A stretch of DNA of 64,000 nt from Clostridium sp. DL-VIII (GTDB lineage Bacteria > Bacillota > Clostridia > Clostridiales > Clostridiaceae): positions 2,240,501-2,304,500 of the forward strand of contig NZ_CM001240.1 in the NCBI RefSeq assembly GCF_000230835.1, written 5' to 3'. The stretch's first letter is position 1; the number at the start of each line of letters is the position of its first letter. The notes beneath the pieces are model-generated. The model was not told the origin of the DNA. It worked only from the letters and a program-made list of their open reading frames with translations, and made no database searches. Both the position numbers and the translations under genes were made by a program. Positions 46,829 through 54,967 of the stretch are shown in pieces.

Positions 46829-47410
46829 ATGGGAAAATTAGAATGCCTAGTAAAAGAAACCGAGAAGTTTGAAGGAAAAGATATTGGAGCAATTCTTGGT
46901 TTTGATAAATACAGAAGTATTGAAGATGTCTATGCAGAAAAGATTGGAGAAATTGAATTTTTAAGACAAGGTCTTGAAGTTATATATTGGACAAGTACCT
47001 TAGAAGAAGTAGTTTCAAGAGAATTTATGATTAGAACTAAAAAGAAGATACGGAAGAATAATATAAATTCAGTTGATAAGGATTATGAATATATGGTTTC
47101 TAATGTTAATAGAAAAATCATAGGAGAAAATTCAATTCTGGATTGCAAAGTAATTAATGGAATAGATGAAGCTCAGATAAATGATAAAAACTTTATTAGG
47201 ATGAGAGTATTAGAGGCTCAACATAATATGAAAGTAAAAGAAGTAGATAAATGCTACATTGCAATGCTTATTAACGGTCGAAAATTCATCTTAAAAGAAA
47301 TTAAACGTGATGAAAGTTTAATTTCTAAGATAGTTAAAGTAGAAGAAAAGTTTTGGAATTATTATATAAAAAAGAAAGTCAAGCCTAATGAATCATTGAG
47401 TTTGGATTAA
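46829..47410 (+). CDS. YqaJ-like phage recombination nuclease family protein
   Basis: A 193-aa protein beginning like YqaJ/lambda-exonuclease-type alkaline nucleases (DIGAILGFDKYRSIEDVYAEKIG). In the active-site region it reads MVSNVNRKIIGENSILDCKV: the D-x-K pair is kept (L-D-C-K), but the first Asp of the usual NVD motif is Asn and the protein is short. It may be a weakened or DNA-binding-only version. The start at 46829 follows GAGGTGA. It is part of the phage early operon. Confidence 0.65.
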   Translation: MGKLECLVKETEKFEGKDIGAILGFDKYRSIEDVYAEKIGEIEFLRQGLEVIYWTSTLEEVVSREFMIRTKKKIRKNNINSVDKDYEYMVSNVNRKIIGENSILDCKVINGIDEAQINDKNFIRMRVLEAQHNMKVKEVDKCYIAMLINGRKFILKEIKRDESLISKIVKVEEKFWNYYIKKKVKPNESLSLD

Positions 47411-47578
47411 TTAATGCTCAAAATTTTAAAATGGTAAGGAGAGTAGAAAGAGAGATTTTATAAATGAATTTCAAAATCTTTAAATCTTATATCTACGTTT
47501 GTAATTTTATTGGACTAACTCCATCATGGGAAGGGCTTGAAAGGTTCAGGTTATTTTGTTTAAGGGAGCGTGGAAACA

Positions 47579-48808
47579 GTGGCAGATATCAAATGGATTA
47601 AGTTATCTACTAATATGCATGATGATGAAAAGATGAAATTAATAGATGCAATGCCAAAGAGAGATACAATACATTATGTTTGGATAAGAATACTTTTATT
47701 GGGTGGAAAGCTTAATGCAAACGGAGAGATATTTTTATCAGAAGGAAAACCTCTTACAGCTAAAATGTTAGCCGTATTATTTTCAAGATCATTAGAGGAC
47801 ATTAAACTTGCACTAAAAGTATTATCTCGATTTGGCATGATTGAAATAGCTCCTAATAAGGTGATTAAAATTGTAAATTGGGAAAAGCATCAAAACATAG
47901 AAGGAATGGAAAGAGTTCGTGAACAAAATAGAAAAAGAGCTGAGAACTATAGAGAAAAGAAAAAATTAGATGAGAAAGCTTCACAAAATAACAAAGAGAA
48001 TGATGCAAATATTTTTGAAGCTGAAAATTTAGATGAGATGGAGGCTGATGAAAATAAACCAAAAGACGATTTTGAAACTAATGAAAGTATAGCAATTGAT
48101 TCTGATGATAAAAGTAAAATTGATTCAGAAGATCCTGCTAAGAATAATTCTAATAATGATGAGATAGCTGATCTCAATTCTATAAAAAACAATAAAAATA
48201 AAGGAAACATTACTCAAAAAAACAGTAACGTTACAAAAAATGAAAGTAACGCTATTGTAACGGAGCAGAATAAGAAAGAGATAGAGAATAAGAAAAAGAG
48301 GGATAAAAAAGATATAGAAATAGAGAATACAAATTTGATTTCTAAGATAAATAATGAGACTTCTACAAGTCAAAAAGTAAATTCTGTAATATCCATGGTA
48401 CCAGAAGTTATGGCAGATCAAATAACTACATCACATAAGGATGATGACATAAACGCAAGCTCTATGAGAATTATGTTTTATTATCAAAAAATAACGGGAA
48501 TACCTGGTGGAGCCTATAGCTTTGCCATTAGGAAAGCAATTGATACTTATGGTGAAAAAGTAGTTAAGATGGCTATAGATACAGCCTTTGATCAAAATCA
48601 AACTGGATTTAAGTATATTAATGGCATATTAAAAAATTGGAAGAGAGATGGATATCCAAAAGAGGATAAGGAGGTAAAGAAAAATGGGGTTAGAAGCTAT
48701 GGAAAGAATATCAAAGCAGATAAAAACGAATTTGCAGGATTCAAACCAAAGGAATCACGAAAACTTACAGAAGCTGAAAGAAAGAGAATTCATGCAAACC
48801 TCATATAA
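47579..48808 (+). CDS. DnaD-type phage replisome organizer
   Basis: A 409-aa replication protein. The N-terminal phage_rep_org domain is IKWIKLSTNMHDDEKMKLID followed by ILLLGGKLNANGEIFLSE. The middle is a long, low-complexity, Asn/Lys/Glu-rich linker (about 120-265), and the C-terminal DnaD domain is FYYQKITGIPGGAYSFAIRK, then GFKYINGILKNWKRDGYP. It helps load the helicase at an origin. Start is GTG at 47579 with AAGGGAG ten bases before. Its last 125 bases overlap the dnaC-like gene in another frame. Confidence 0.85.
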   Translation: MADIKWIKLSTNMHDDEKMKLIDAMPKRDTIHYVWIRILLLGGKLNANGEIFLSEGKPLTAKMLAVLFSRSLEDIKLALKVLSRFGMIEIAPNKVIKIVNWEKHQNIEGMERVREQNRKRAENYREKKKLDEKASQNNKENDANIFEAENLDEMEADENKPKDDFETNESIAIDSDDKSKIDSEDPAKNNSNNDEIADLNSIKNNKNKGNITQKNSNVTKNESNAIVTEQNKKEIENKKKRDKKDIEIENTNLISKINNETSTSQKVNSVISMVPEVMADQITTSHKDDDINASSMRIMFYYQKITGIPGGAYSFAIRKAIDTYGEKVVKMAIDTAFDQNQTGFKYINGILKNWKRDGYPKEDKEVKKNGVRSYGKNIKADKNEFAGFKPKESRKLTEAERKRIHANLI

Positions 48809-49484
48809 GTGTGATAAATGCTGTGATACTGGATGGATTTTAATACCACAGGAACATATGCAGCCACTTGCGGTAGCCTGTGAATGCAGAAAAATAGAAA
48901 AGCTGAAAAGTGAGTGGAAGTATTCTGGAATAAATGTTGAGCAAAGTAAATATACTTTTTCAAATTTTGAGGTATGGAATGAAGCATCTAGTAGAATAAA
49001 AGATACTGCAGCAGCTTATTGTACTGATTTTGATGATATAAGAGATAAGAGAAGAAACAGTCTATTGCTATGTGGTCAGGTTGGTTGTGGCAAAAGTCAC
49101 ATGAGTGTTGCAGTTGCACTAAACTTTTTAAAACAAAAGATTAAAGTTGTTTATATGCCGTACAGAGATGTAATAACAGAAATAAAGCAGAATATGATTG
49201 ATCAGGAATATTATAAAAAAGCAATCTCAAAATATCAATTATGTGAAGTATTGCTTATTGATGACCTCTTTAAAGGAAAAATAAACGACAGTGATATAAA
49301 TGTGATGTTTGAGATTATAAATTATAGGTATCTTAATTTTTTACCAATTATAGTAAGCAGCGAATTTTCAATTGATAGGCTTTTAAACTTTGATGAAGGG
49401 GTGGGGTCACGCATATATGAGATGGCCAAAGATTATGTTGTAGAAGTTGAAAAGGATATAAGGAATAACTATAGACTTAAGTGA
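48684..49484 (+). CDS. DnaC-type helicase loader ATPase
   Basis: A 266-aa AAA+ loader. Zn-binding CDKCCDTGWI and CECRK near 43-75, Walker A GQVGCGKSH, Walker B VLLIDDLFKG, and a sensor region IVSSEFSIDRLLNFDEGVGSR. The ATG at 48684 has AAGGAGG at optimal distance, inside the dnaD coding sequence; the next Met (48792) has no good ribosome site. The overlap of 125 bases therefore looks real, and both frames encode family-typical residues there. Confidence 0.87.
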   Translation: MGLEAMERISKQIKTNLQDSNQRNHENLQKLKEREFMQTSYKCDKCCDTGWILIPQEHMQPLAVACECRKIEKLKSEWKYSGINVEQSKYTFSNFEVWNEASSRIKDTAAAYCTDFDDIRDKRRNSLLLCGQVGCGKSHMSVAVALNFLKQKIKVVYMPYRDVITEIKQNMIDQEYYKKAISKYQLCEVLLIDDLFKGKINDSDINVMFEIINYRYLNFLPIIVSSEFSIDRLLNFDEGVGSRIYEMAKDYVVEVEKDIRNNYRLK

Positions 49485-49596
49485 AACCTTTCTAGTTGAG
49501 TTTTACTTAATCTCAAACTACTAAAACTTATGCATATCTTTAGATGATAATAACAATGTTTGAGTGGGATAAATAAAATTTTGGAGGCGTTTGAGC

Positions 49597-49839
49597 ATGA
49601 AAGCATCGGGAATAGTAAGAAATCTTGATAATTTGGGAAGGGTTGTAATACCCAAAGAAATGCGGAATTTAATGGCGATTAAGGAAGGAGATCCAGTGGA
49701 AATTATTAAAGTAAACAATGAGGTGGTTGTTAGGAAATATAGCAAAGGATGTATCTTTTGCGGAAGTAGTCAGGAGATTTCTGAATTTAAAGAAATAATT
49801 GTTTGCAACGAATGTAGAAAGGCTTTAGGTCAAGAGTAA
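49597..49839 (+). CDS. AbrB-family transition-state regulator with zinc-ribbon tail
   Basis: An 80-aa protein: the AbrB/MazE swapped-hairpin domain (GIVRNLDNLGRVVIPKEMRN, VEIIKVNNEVVVRKY) followed by a CIFC...CNEC pair that may bind zinc. It resembles AbrB-like proteins often found in clostridial phages. The ATG at 49597 is preceded by TTGGAGG. It is the last recognisable gene of the phage-derived module; no integrase or structural genes are present. Confidence 0.85.
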   Translation: MKASGIVRNLDNLGRVVIPKEMRNLMAIKEGDPVEIIKVNNEVVVRKYSKGCIFCGSSQEISEFKEIIVCNECRKALGQE

Positions 49840-49903
49840 ATATTCAGAGTAAAAAATAGAAGCTTATCTGCTAAAGGATAAACTTCTATAATTTTACTTA
49901 AAA

Positions 49904-50122
49904 TTAAGCTATATCAAATTTTGTGACTTGTCTTTGAGTAACTTGAGCTCCAGATTTCTTAGCTAAACCACCAGAATTTGTTTTGAATATATCTTTTGCT
50001 ATTATAGTATCCATAAGTGAATTGACTTCAGCTTTAGTAAGATCTGATTTAACACTTGGAATATTTAAAGTAGTCTTTTCGCCATTTTCAGTTAGAAAAG
50101 TCAAAGATAAGGTATATTCCAT
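49904..50122 (-). CDS. DUF2922 protein
   Basis: A 72-aa protein of the DUF2922 family: LSLTFLTENGEKTTLNIPSV, ALMDTIIAK-like SLMDTIIAKDIF and the end QVTQRQVTKFDIA. Function unknown. It is downstream of a DUF1659 gene, the usual clostridial pairing. AGGAGGACC precedes the ATG. Confidence 0.85.
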   Translation of the reverse strand: MEYTLSLTFLTENGEKTTLNIPSVKSDLTKAEVNSLMDTIIAKDIFKTNSGGLAKKSGAQVTQRQVTKFDIA

Positions 50123-50162
50123 TAATAGGTCCTCCTTTCATAAAGTTCATTAAGTTAAGGAA

Positions 50163-50188
50163 ACTCCTACTCCTAGCGTCGTAGGAGT
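50163..50188. promoter_or_regulatory. Hairpin between DUF1659 and DUF2922 genes
   Basis: ACTCCTAC / GTAGGAGT 8-bp stem with a 10-base loop, in a 115-base, somewhat GC-richer spacer. A flanking GCGA...TCGC pairing is also possible. It could set the relative expression of the two genes. Confidence 0.4.
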
Positions 50189-50237
50189 ACTCACATAGTA
50201 AGCGACCATCATCAAATCATAGATTCGCGATGCCTGC

Positions 50238-50462
50238 TTAAGCATTAACTAAACTAGAGGCTTCATTTACAAAGTAATCTCTAGTCTGAACTGATAAAAC
50301 AGCTTTTATAGCTTCAGCAACATCATAGATGTTTTGGGAAGCAGCATCTGTTCTAACATTGGAAAAAGTTTTCTTGGTAAATATCGCGTCGCCCGCTTTA
50401 TCAGTTCCACTTTGGATCTCAATGCTTAATGATGTTGTTTGAAGTGATTTTGTTACAGCCAT
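50238..50462 (-). CDS. DUF1659 protein
   Basis: A 74-aa protein of the DUF1659 family: SLQTTSLSIEIQSGTDKAG, FSNVRTDAASQNIYDVAEAI and the end SSLVNA. It is probably the first gene of the two-gene minus-strand unit with DUF2922. GGAGG precedes the ATG. Function unknown. A 24-base match to its 3' end recurs at about 54933-54956. Confidence 0.85.
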   Translation of the reverse strand: MAVTKSLQTTSLSIEIQSGTDKAGDAIFTKKTFSNVRTDAASQNIYDVAEAIKAVLSVQTRDYFVNEASSLVNA

Positions 50463-50672
50463 AGTCTAAACCTCCTTTATTTTTATTTCATATAGGATAT
50501 ATGTAAGGTTTAGAAATGTCACATTAATATTAAAAAAATTTTTATATTTTTTATAAGTTTTGAAAGGAGCATGCATGAAAAAGGTAGAGTAAATAGACTG
50601 AAAAATATTTATATATGATTAAATACTTAAAAATAAGGAAAGGATTAAAATAAAAAGATCTAGGAGGGACTT

Positions 50673-50858
50673 ATGGCTGATATGATAAATAGCTTATATA
50701 ATTTAACACTAGTCTTATTACGTGGATGTATAGTTACGGTGCTTATTACAGGAGTGTATATAATAGGAATAGTAAAATATGAGAGAAAATATATATTACT
50801 TACTCAAGAATTAGATAAGAAAAAAGTTGATGATATAACCTATAAAAGTAAATTTTAG
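50673..50858 (+). CDS. Small single-pass membrane protein, 61 aa
   Basis: One membrane helix (LTLVLLRGCIVTVLITGVYI) followed by a basic tail. A strong AGGAGGG ribosome site precedes the ATG. It resembles in size the small membrane proteins (YvrJ-like) that often accompany DUF1659/DUF2922 genes, but the sequence is not a clear YvrJ. Confidence 0.5.
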   Translation: MADMINSLYNLTLVLLRGCIVTVLITGVYIIGIVKYERKYILLTQELDKKKVDDITYKSKF

Positions 50859-50963
50859 AAAAGTTAAAATGTAGCGATGCAAATAAGTGTTGCTACATTA
50901 ACTATGTACAATTTATGTTATAATTAATAACAGTACAAGGTTACAAATAAAAGGGGAATTTGG

Positions 50964-51683
50964 ATGATAAAAGTTAAAATGCTTAAATTAACTAAAATAA
51001 TAGTTAGTACATTAGTAATAGTTTCAGTATTAATATTAAATCCAATAGGAGCAAGTGCGGAGTGGGAGCAAGATAATCAAGGTTGGTGGTATACAGAAGG
51101 TAGTTCATGGTCAGTTGGTTGGAAGCTAATTGATTGGAAATGGTACTATTTTGGAGAAGATGGGTATATGAAAACAGGTTGGATAAAATATGATAGTAAA
51201 TCATATTATTTAAATTCAGATGGAAGTATGGCCCATGATACGACAATAGATGGATGTGCAGTAGGTTCAGATGGCGCATGGAATCAAATTGCTGGAACTA
51301 GTTCAATACATGTATCAAAGGTTAATCCAAACGCCACAACAATAAGTGGTGTAACTGGTATAAAATTTGATGATATTACAAAAATAGTTTTTTGCGACGG
51401 ATCATTAAAAAATAACACAGTAACAATTGAAGATAAACAAAAGATTAAAGAATTTATGGGATATTTAGATGCTTATTCTGTTAATAACATAGATGTTCCG
51501 GTAGTAACAGGTTGGCTGCATAGGGCATTATTCTATATCAATGATAAAGAGGTAATGGATATATCTTTTGATAATCCAATTGATATTAATGGAGAACAAT
51601 TTAATGTCACAAAAGGTAACTTAGATATTAAAACAATTGACAGGTATCTAAAATCAATTGATTCGTCTTATATAGAACATTAA
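50964..51683 (+). CDS. Secreted protein with cell-wall (choline-type) binding repeats
   Basis: A 239-aa secreted protein. The signal peptide ends at about GASAEWEQ (residues 27-34). Two to three CW_binding_1-type repeats follow (QGWWYTEGSSWSVGWKLID, WKWYYFGEDGYMKTGWIKY, SKSYYLNSDGSM). The C-terminal 140 residues are a separate globular domain that I do not recognise. It should attach to the cell wall. AAGGGGAA precedes the ATG. Confidence 0.83.
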   Translation: MIKVKMLKLTKIIVSTLVIVSVLILNPIGASAEWEQDNQGWWYTEGSSWSVGWKLIDWKWYYFGEDGYMKTGWIKYDSKSYYLNSDGSMAHDTTIDGCAVGSDGAWNQIAGTSSIHVSKVNPNATTISGVTGIKFDDITKIVFCDGSLKNNTVTIEDKQKIKEFMGYLDAYSVNNIDVPVVTGWLHRALFYINDKEVMDISFDNPIDINGEQFNVTKGNLDIKTIDRYLKSIDSSYIEH

Positions 51684-51807
51684 AGTATCCAGGAGGATGT
51701 AGTATTTTGCAACATCTCTATAAGTAAAATAAATAGCAAGTTAAAATATCACACTATTCATAATAAATAAATGTGTGGTATTTTTTAACTGCGTAATTCT
51801 ACTCAAA

Positions 51808-51970
51808 GGTAGCAGATAATTAAAATTTGATTTTGTCATATTGCTGTCACAAATCTCAAGTATTATATAAATATAAAGTAGTTAAACATTATTTGTCCCC
51901 TATTAAATAAATACTAACCAGTATTCAGAATGGTCTATAACACCCTAATAGACCATTCTTTTTTATTTAT
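51808..51970 (+). repeat. Dispersed repeat A, copy 2 (possible small RNA gene)
   Basis: Same-orientation copy of 20350-20512. In this copy the terminal hairpin is perfect (AGAATGGTCT / AGACCATTCT, then TTTTTT). Upstream TTGCTG, 17 bases, TATATA could start a transcript near 51875 that ends at about 51965. Both copies lie just downstream of a gene. Confidence 0.6.
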
Positions 51971-51975
51971 GGAGT

Positions 51976-52090
51976 TAGATAATTTATGGTAAATTGTATA
52001 AATGAAATAATCCTGAAGAAGACCTTTCTAGGATTATTTTATTTCAATTTCAAGCTGTATAGGGTTTGTATCAAGGTAATGTTTATATTC
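51976..52090 (+). repeat. Dispersed repeat B, copy 2
   Basis: Matches 28021-28130 (TAAATTRTATAAATGAAAT, hairpin with AATAATCCT / AGGATTATT, then the TCAAGCTGTAT tail). It follows repeat A copy 2 after only a few bases. Between here and 52300 only a small terminator-like hairpin (AAAGTGCCT / AGGTGCTTT, 52184-52206) is seen. Confidence 0.55.
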
Positions 52091-52325
52091 TAGCTTATAG
52101 TATAGAACTAATTTTCTTCGGCTTTCGTAAGGCAATAAGAGGCTACATGAAATTATGTATTAGAGAATAAATTATAAATAGTAAAAGTGCCTAAAAAGGT
52201 GCTTTTTTGTACATAAATAATGTTTGTAATACATATTAAGAAATTGTAAATATTGCTATAATATATATAGTAAAATTATTTATATAATGAATAGACCAGT
52301 AGTAATATATAGAGAAGGTGAAATC

Positions 52326-52382
52326 ATGAAGACATTTTTACGTATGCATCCAAAGAATGTATTAACCTCTGTGCAACTATAG
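52326..52382 (+). CDS. Possible 18-aa leader peptide
   Basis: ATG at 52326 with AGAAGGTG six bases before encodes MKTFLRMHPKNVLTSVQL. Its last codons form the left arm of a hairpin that covers the ribosome site of the next gene, so translating it would expose that site. Confidence 0.35.
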   Translation: MKTFLRMHPKNVLTSVQL

Positions 52383-52401
52383 AATTAATATTGTGCAGAG
52401 G
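52366..52401 (+). promoter_or_regulatory. Ribosome-site-sequestering hairpin
   Basis: CCTCTGTGCAA pairs with TTGTGCAGAGG (11 bp, two G-U) with a 14-base loop. The right arm contains most of the GAGGAG ribosome site of the MBL-fold gene at 52414. Confidence 0.45.
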
Positions 52402-52413
52402 AGTGTATATTAA

Positions 52414-53229
52414 ATGGATAGATTAAATAAACCAGTTATTACAAAAGAAACAATAAAAGCAATGGAGGATATGTCATTTTTCACTCATGCTAAGATTTTT
52501 GACGATTTGCTAATTGTTGCACAAAAGCAAACAAATTGTTTTATATTGAAGACGAGTGATGGTTTAATAGTGATAGATGCTATTTGGCCAGCAGAAAAAG
52601 CTTTTGAGGCAATAGTAGACGCGATTAAAGATGTGGGATGGAATCCAGATACAATAAAAAAACTGGTTTTGACACATGGACATGTTGATCATACAGGATG
52701 TGGGAGATGGTTTGTTGAAAAGTATCATGTTTACACATACCTTTCTAAAATAGATGATGCTTTCTGGGAGGAACATCCAACGAAGCCTAATAGACCAGAA
52801 ACATGGAAAGATTATAAAATTGATGTTTATGTTCAAGATGGAGATACCATAACATTAGGCGATAAAACAATATATATTTACGGTACCCCTGGTCATGCTC
52901 CAGGAGGATTAAGTTACATATTTCCTGTAAAAGAAGATGGAGAAATCCATATGGCAGCATTATGGGGAGGTACGACACCACCATGGACAAAGAATGAAGT
53001 TAAACAATATCTCAAGTCATTGGATTACTTTATCAGTGAAGCAATGCATAAAAAAGTAGATGTAGCTTTAAGTAATCATACAGCTATAGATAATGGTTTG
53101 GAGCGTATTATGTATTCAAAAGTTAGAATGGACTATATGCCTAATATTTATATTATTGGGCAGGATGGATTTCAAAAGTACTGTCAGGTATTTCGTACAT
53201 TGAGTTATGAGATAATGGAAAAATTATGA
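52414..53229 (+). CDS. MBL-fold metallohydrolase
   Basis: A 271-aa metallo-beta-lactamase-fold protein with the dinuclear motif THGHVDHTG (about 88-96), third metal His in YGTPGHAPGG and a later SNHTAIDNG. The group includes lactonases, thioesterases and beta-lactamase-like enzymes; the substrate is open. The ribosome site GAGGAG at 52398-52403 is partly buried in a hairpin that follows a possible leader peptide, which hints at inducible translation. Confidence 0.83.
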   Translation: MDRLNKPVITKETIKAMEDMSFFTHAKIFDDLLIVAQKQTNCFILKTSDGLIVIDAIWPAEKAFEAIVDAIKDVGWNPDTIKKLVLTHGHVDHTGCGRWFVEKYHVYTYLSKIDDAFWEEHPTKPNRPETWKDYKIDVYVQDGDTITLGDKTIYIYGTPGHAPGGLSYIFPVKEDGEIHMAALWGGTTPPWTKNEVKQYLKSLDYFISEAMHKKVDVALSNHTAIDNGLERIMYSKVRMDYMPNIYIIGQDGFQKYCQVFRTLSYEIMEKL

Positions 53230-53445
53230 GTATAACGCGAAATCGGCAAATTATAACTTGAAGGGGAAAATTAACTTGATGTCTGGAGTTAATGATTTAG
53301 TAGAAAATCCTAAATTAGTTTCTTTAGAAAGTAAATATAAGGTATCTAAAACAGTGATGTCATTACATTTTTTCTTGAAAGAATTAGAACCGTAAATTGT
53401 AATTTGTAGTGGAGACTAGTTATATATTACAGGGAGGAAGAGTGG

Positions 53446-53577
53446 TTGGAACGTATTTTAATTATTGGTGGTAATGGATGCGGAAAAACGACATTAGCAC
53501 AAACATTAGCTAGTAAATTAGAAATTCCTTTAATTCACCTTGATAAGCTATATTGGAGAGACAATTGGGAAAGTTAA
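53446..53577 (+). pseudogene. Adenylate-kinase-like (FlaR-type) P-loop protein, truncated
   Basis: TTG at 53446 after AGGGAGGAA begins ERILIIGGNGCGKTTLAQTL, then EIPLIHLDKLYWRDNW and a stop. This is the N-terminus of topology-modulation/FlaR-like kinases (P-loop and HLDKLYW). Only 43 of the usual 170 codons are present. A 38-codon frame at 53280-53394 before it is unrecognised. Confidence 0.7.
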
Positions 53578-53603
53578 GAATATAAAATAAGTTATTGAAA
53601 AGC

Positions 53604-53636
53604 AAAAAATCACTGGAAATTCTCCAGTGATTTTTT
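53604..53636 (+). terminator. Rho-independent terminator
   Basis: Perfect 14-bp stem AAAAAATCACTGGA and complement, 5-base loop, T-run. It follows the truncated kinase gene. Confidence 0.8.
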
Positions 53637-53779
53637 AAAAAACTTATGACATTATGATAACACAATGGAAATTATAAGTCTAGTAATATATGTATAAAAT
53701 GATAAAATTTTAATATCAGGTTAACTCGCGAGTGCATTTGATTATAAAAAAAGTATCAATTGTAAAGGAGATAAACTTA

Positions 53780-54691
53780 ATGAATAAAGATTGTCATATA
53801 GAAGTAGTATATTTACAAAAGATTTTATGTAAAAACTTAAGTCAAGACTTTAAAATACTCAAAATTATAAGAATTTATGGAGGAGCACGGAAAGTAACAT
53901 ATAAAATAGAATGTAACAAAGGCTTCTCCTGTATTCTTTATGTTTGGGATAATTCTATGGATTATTTTAATGAAAAAACAGATGAGGATGATATATTTAA
54001 ATCAAATGGGGCAGATTTGTTTGAATTAAATAATAAATTCCTTACACAAAATGGGATTAGGACACCAAGAATATATTATATAGACAGAAATAAGAAAGAA
54101 TACTCATTTGATTTTGCACTAGTTGAATATATAGCAGGTGGAGAAATAGAAAAATATTTTTATGCTGATGAAGAGACTAAATATAAAGTATTTACTGATT
54201 TAAGCAAAAACATTAAGAAAATGCATTTTATCAGAAATAAACTTTATGGAAATCTTAAAACTGAAAAAACATTGAAGTTTGGAAGTGAAAGAATATTACT
54301 GGATAGAAATATAAAAGAAATTGAATATTCATCAAGATTTCATGAAGGAATATTAAAAAATAAGACCATGTTAATTAATAAAATACAAGAATTGTATGAT
54401 AATATGAAACCTAGAAATGATTATGTATTTATACATGGGGAATTAGGCCCAAATCATGTTTTGGTGGATGAAAATCTTAATACTTACTTAATAGATATAG
54501 AGAGCGCTATGTTTTTTGATGCAGAATATGAACATAGTTTTTTGCAATTCAGATTTGGTGAGTATTATAAATATTTTAATAAAGATAACCTTGATTTAGA
54601 TAGATTAAAATTTTATAAAATGCATTTGCACATTTCATGTCTCTCAGGTGCATTGGAGCTTAAACAAAAATTACTGAGGTTAATGATATGA
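53780..54691 (+). CDS. Aminoglycoside-phosphotransferase-like kinase, variant active site
   Basis: A 303-aa APH/choline-kinase-fold protein. N-lobe GGARKVTYKIE resembles the nucleotide loop; the catalytic segment is FIHGELGPNHVLVD and the metal site LIDIESAMFFD. The family norm is HGD-x4-N; here the base Asp is Glu and the Asn position is His. I recall a subfamily with this HGELGP pattern, so activity is possible but the substrate is unlikely to be a known antibiotic. The start at 53780 follows AAAGGAG. A short tail frame at 54688-54738 (MIEYNSEQALNFLG) looks like a displaced C-terminus, suggesting a frameshift. Confidence 0.7.
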   Translation: MNKDCHIEVVYLQKILCKNLSQDFKILKIIRIYGGARKVTYKIECNKGFSCILYVWDNSMDYFNEKTDEDDIFKSNGADLFELNNKFLTQNGIRTPRIYYIDRNKKEYSFDFALVEYIAGGEIEKYFYADEETKYKVFTDLSKNIKKMHFIRNKLYGNLKTEKTLKFGSERILLDRNIKEIEYSSRFHEGILKNKTMLINKIQELYDNMKPRNDYVFIHGELGPNHVLVDENLNTYLIDIESAMFFDAEYEHSFLQFRFGEYYKYFNKDNLDLDRLKFYKMHLHISCLSGALELKQKLLRLMI

Positions 54692-54748
54692 TTGAATATA
54701 ATTCTGAACAAGCACTGAATTTCTTAGGAAATGAATAAATAAATTTAA

Positions 54749-54790
54749 AGGCGATAAACATTAAAAAAATCAATGTCTATCGCCTGTTTC
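54749..54790 (+). terminator. Terminator after the APH-like gene
   Basis: AGGCGATAAACATT / AATGTCTATCGCCT, 14-bp stem with one mismatch, 9-base loop, then TGTTTCTT. The remaining gap to 54967 has no gene, only a 24-base echo of the DUF1659 3' end. Confidence 0.7.
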
Positions 54791-54967
54791 TTATGCAACC
54801 TTATGAGAATCATCATTAGAGCCATCGGTATCTATTCTATAGCTACTCCAAGCTTTGCAGATATTATGGTATTTGATTTATTTATTGATGTTGATAGGTT
54901 ATCAATACAAAAGACAAGCTTTTGGTTCTCTGCTTAAGCATTGACTAAACTATGTATGACGTTATTA

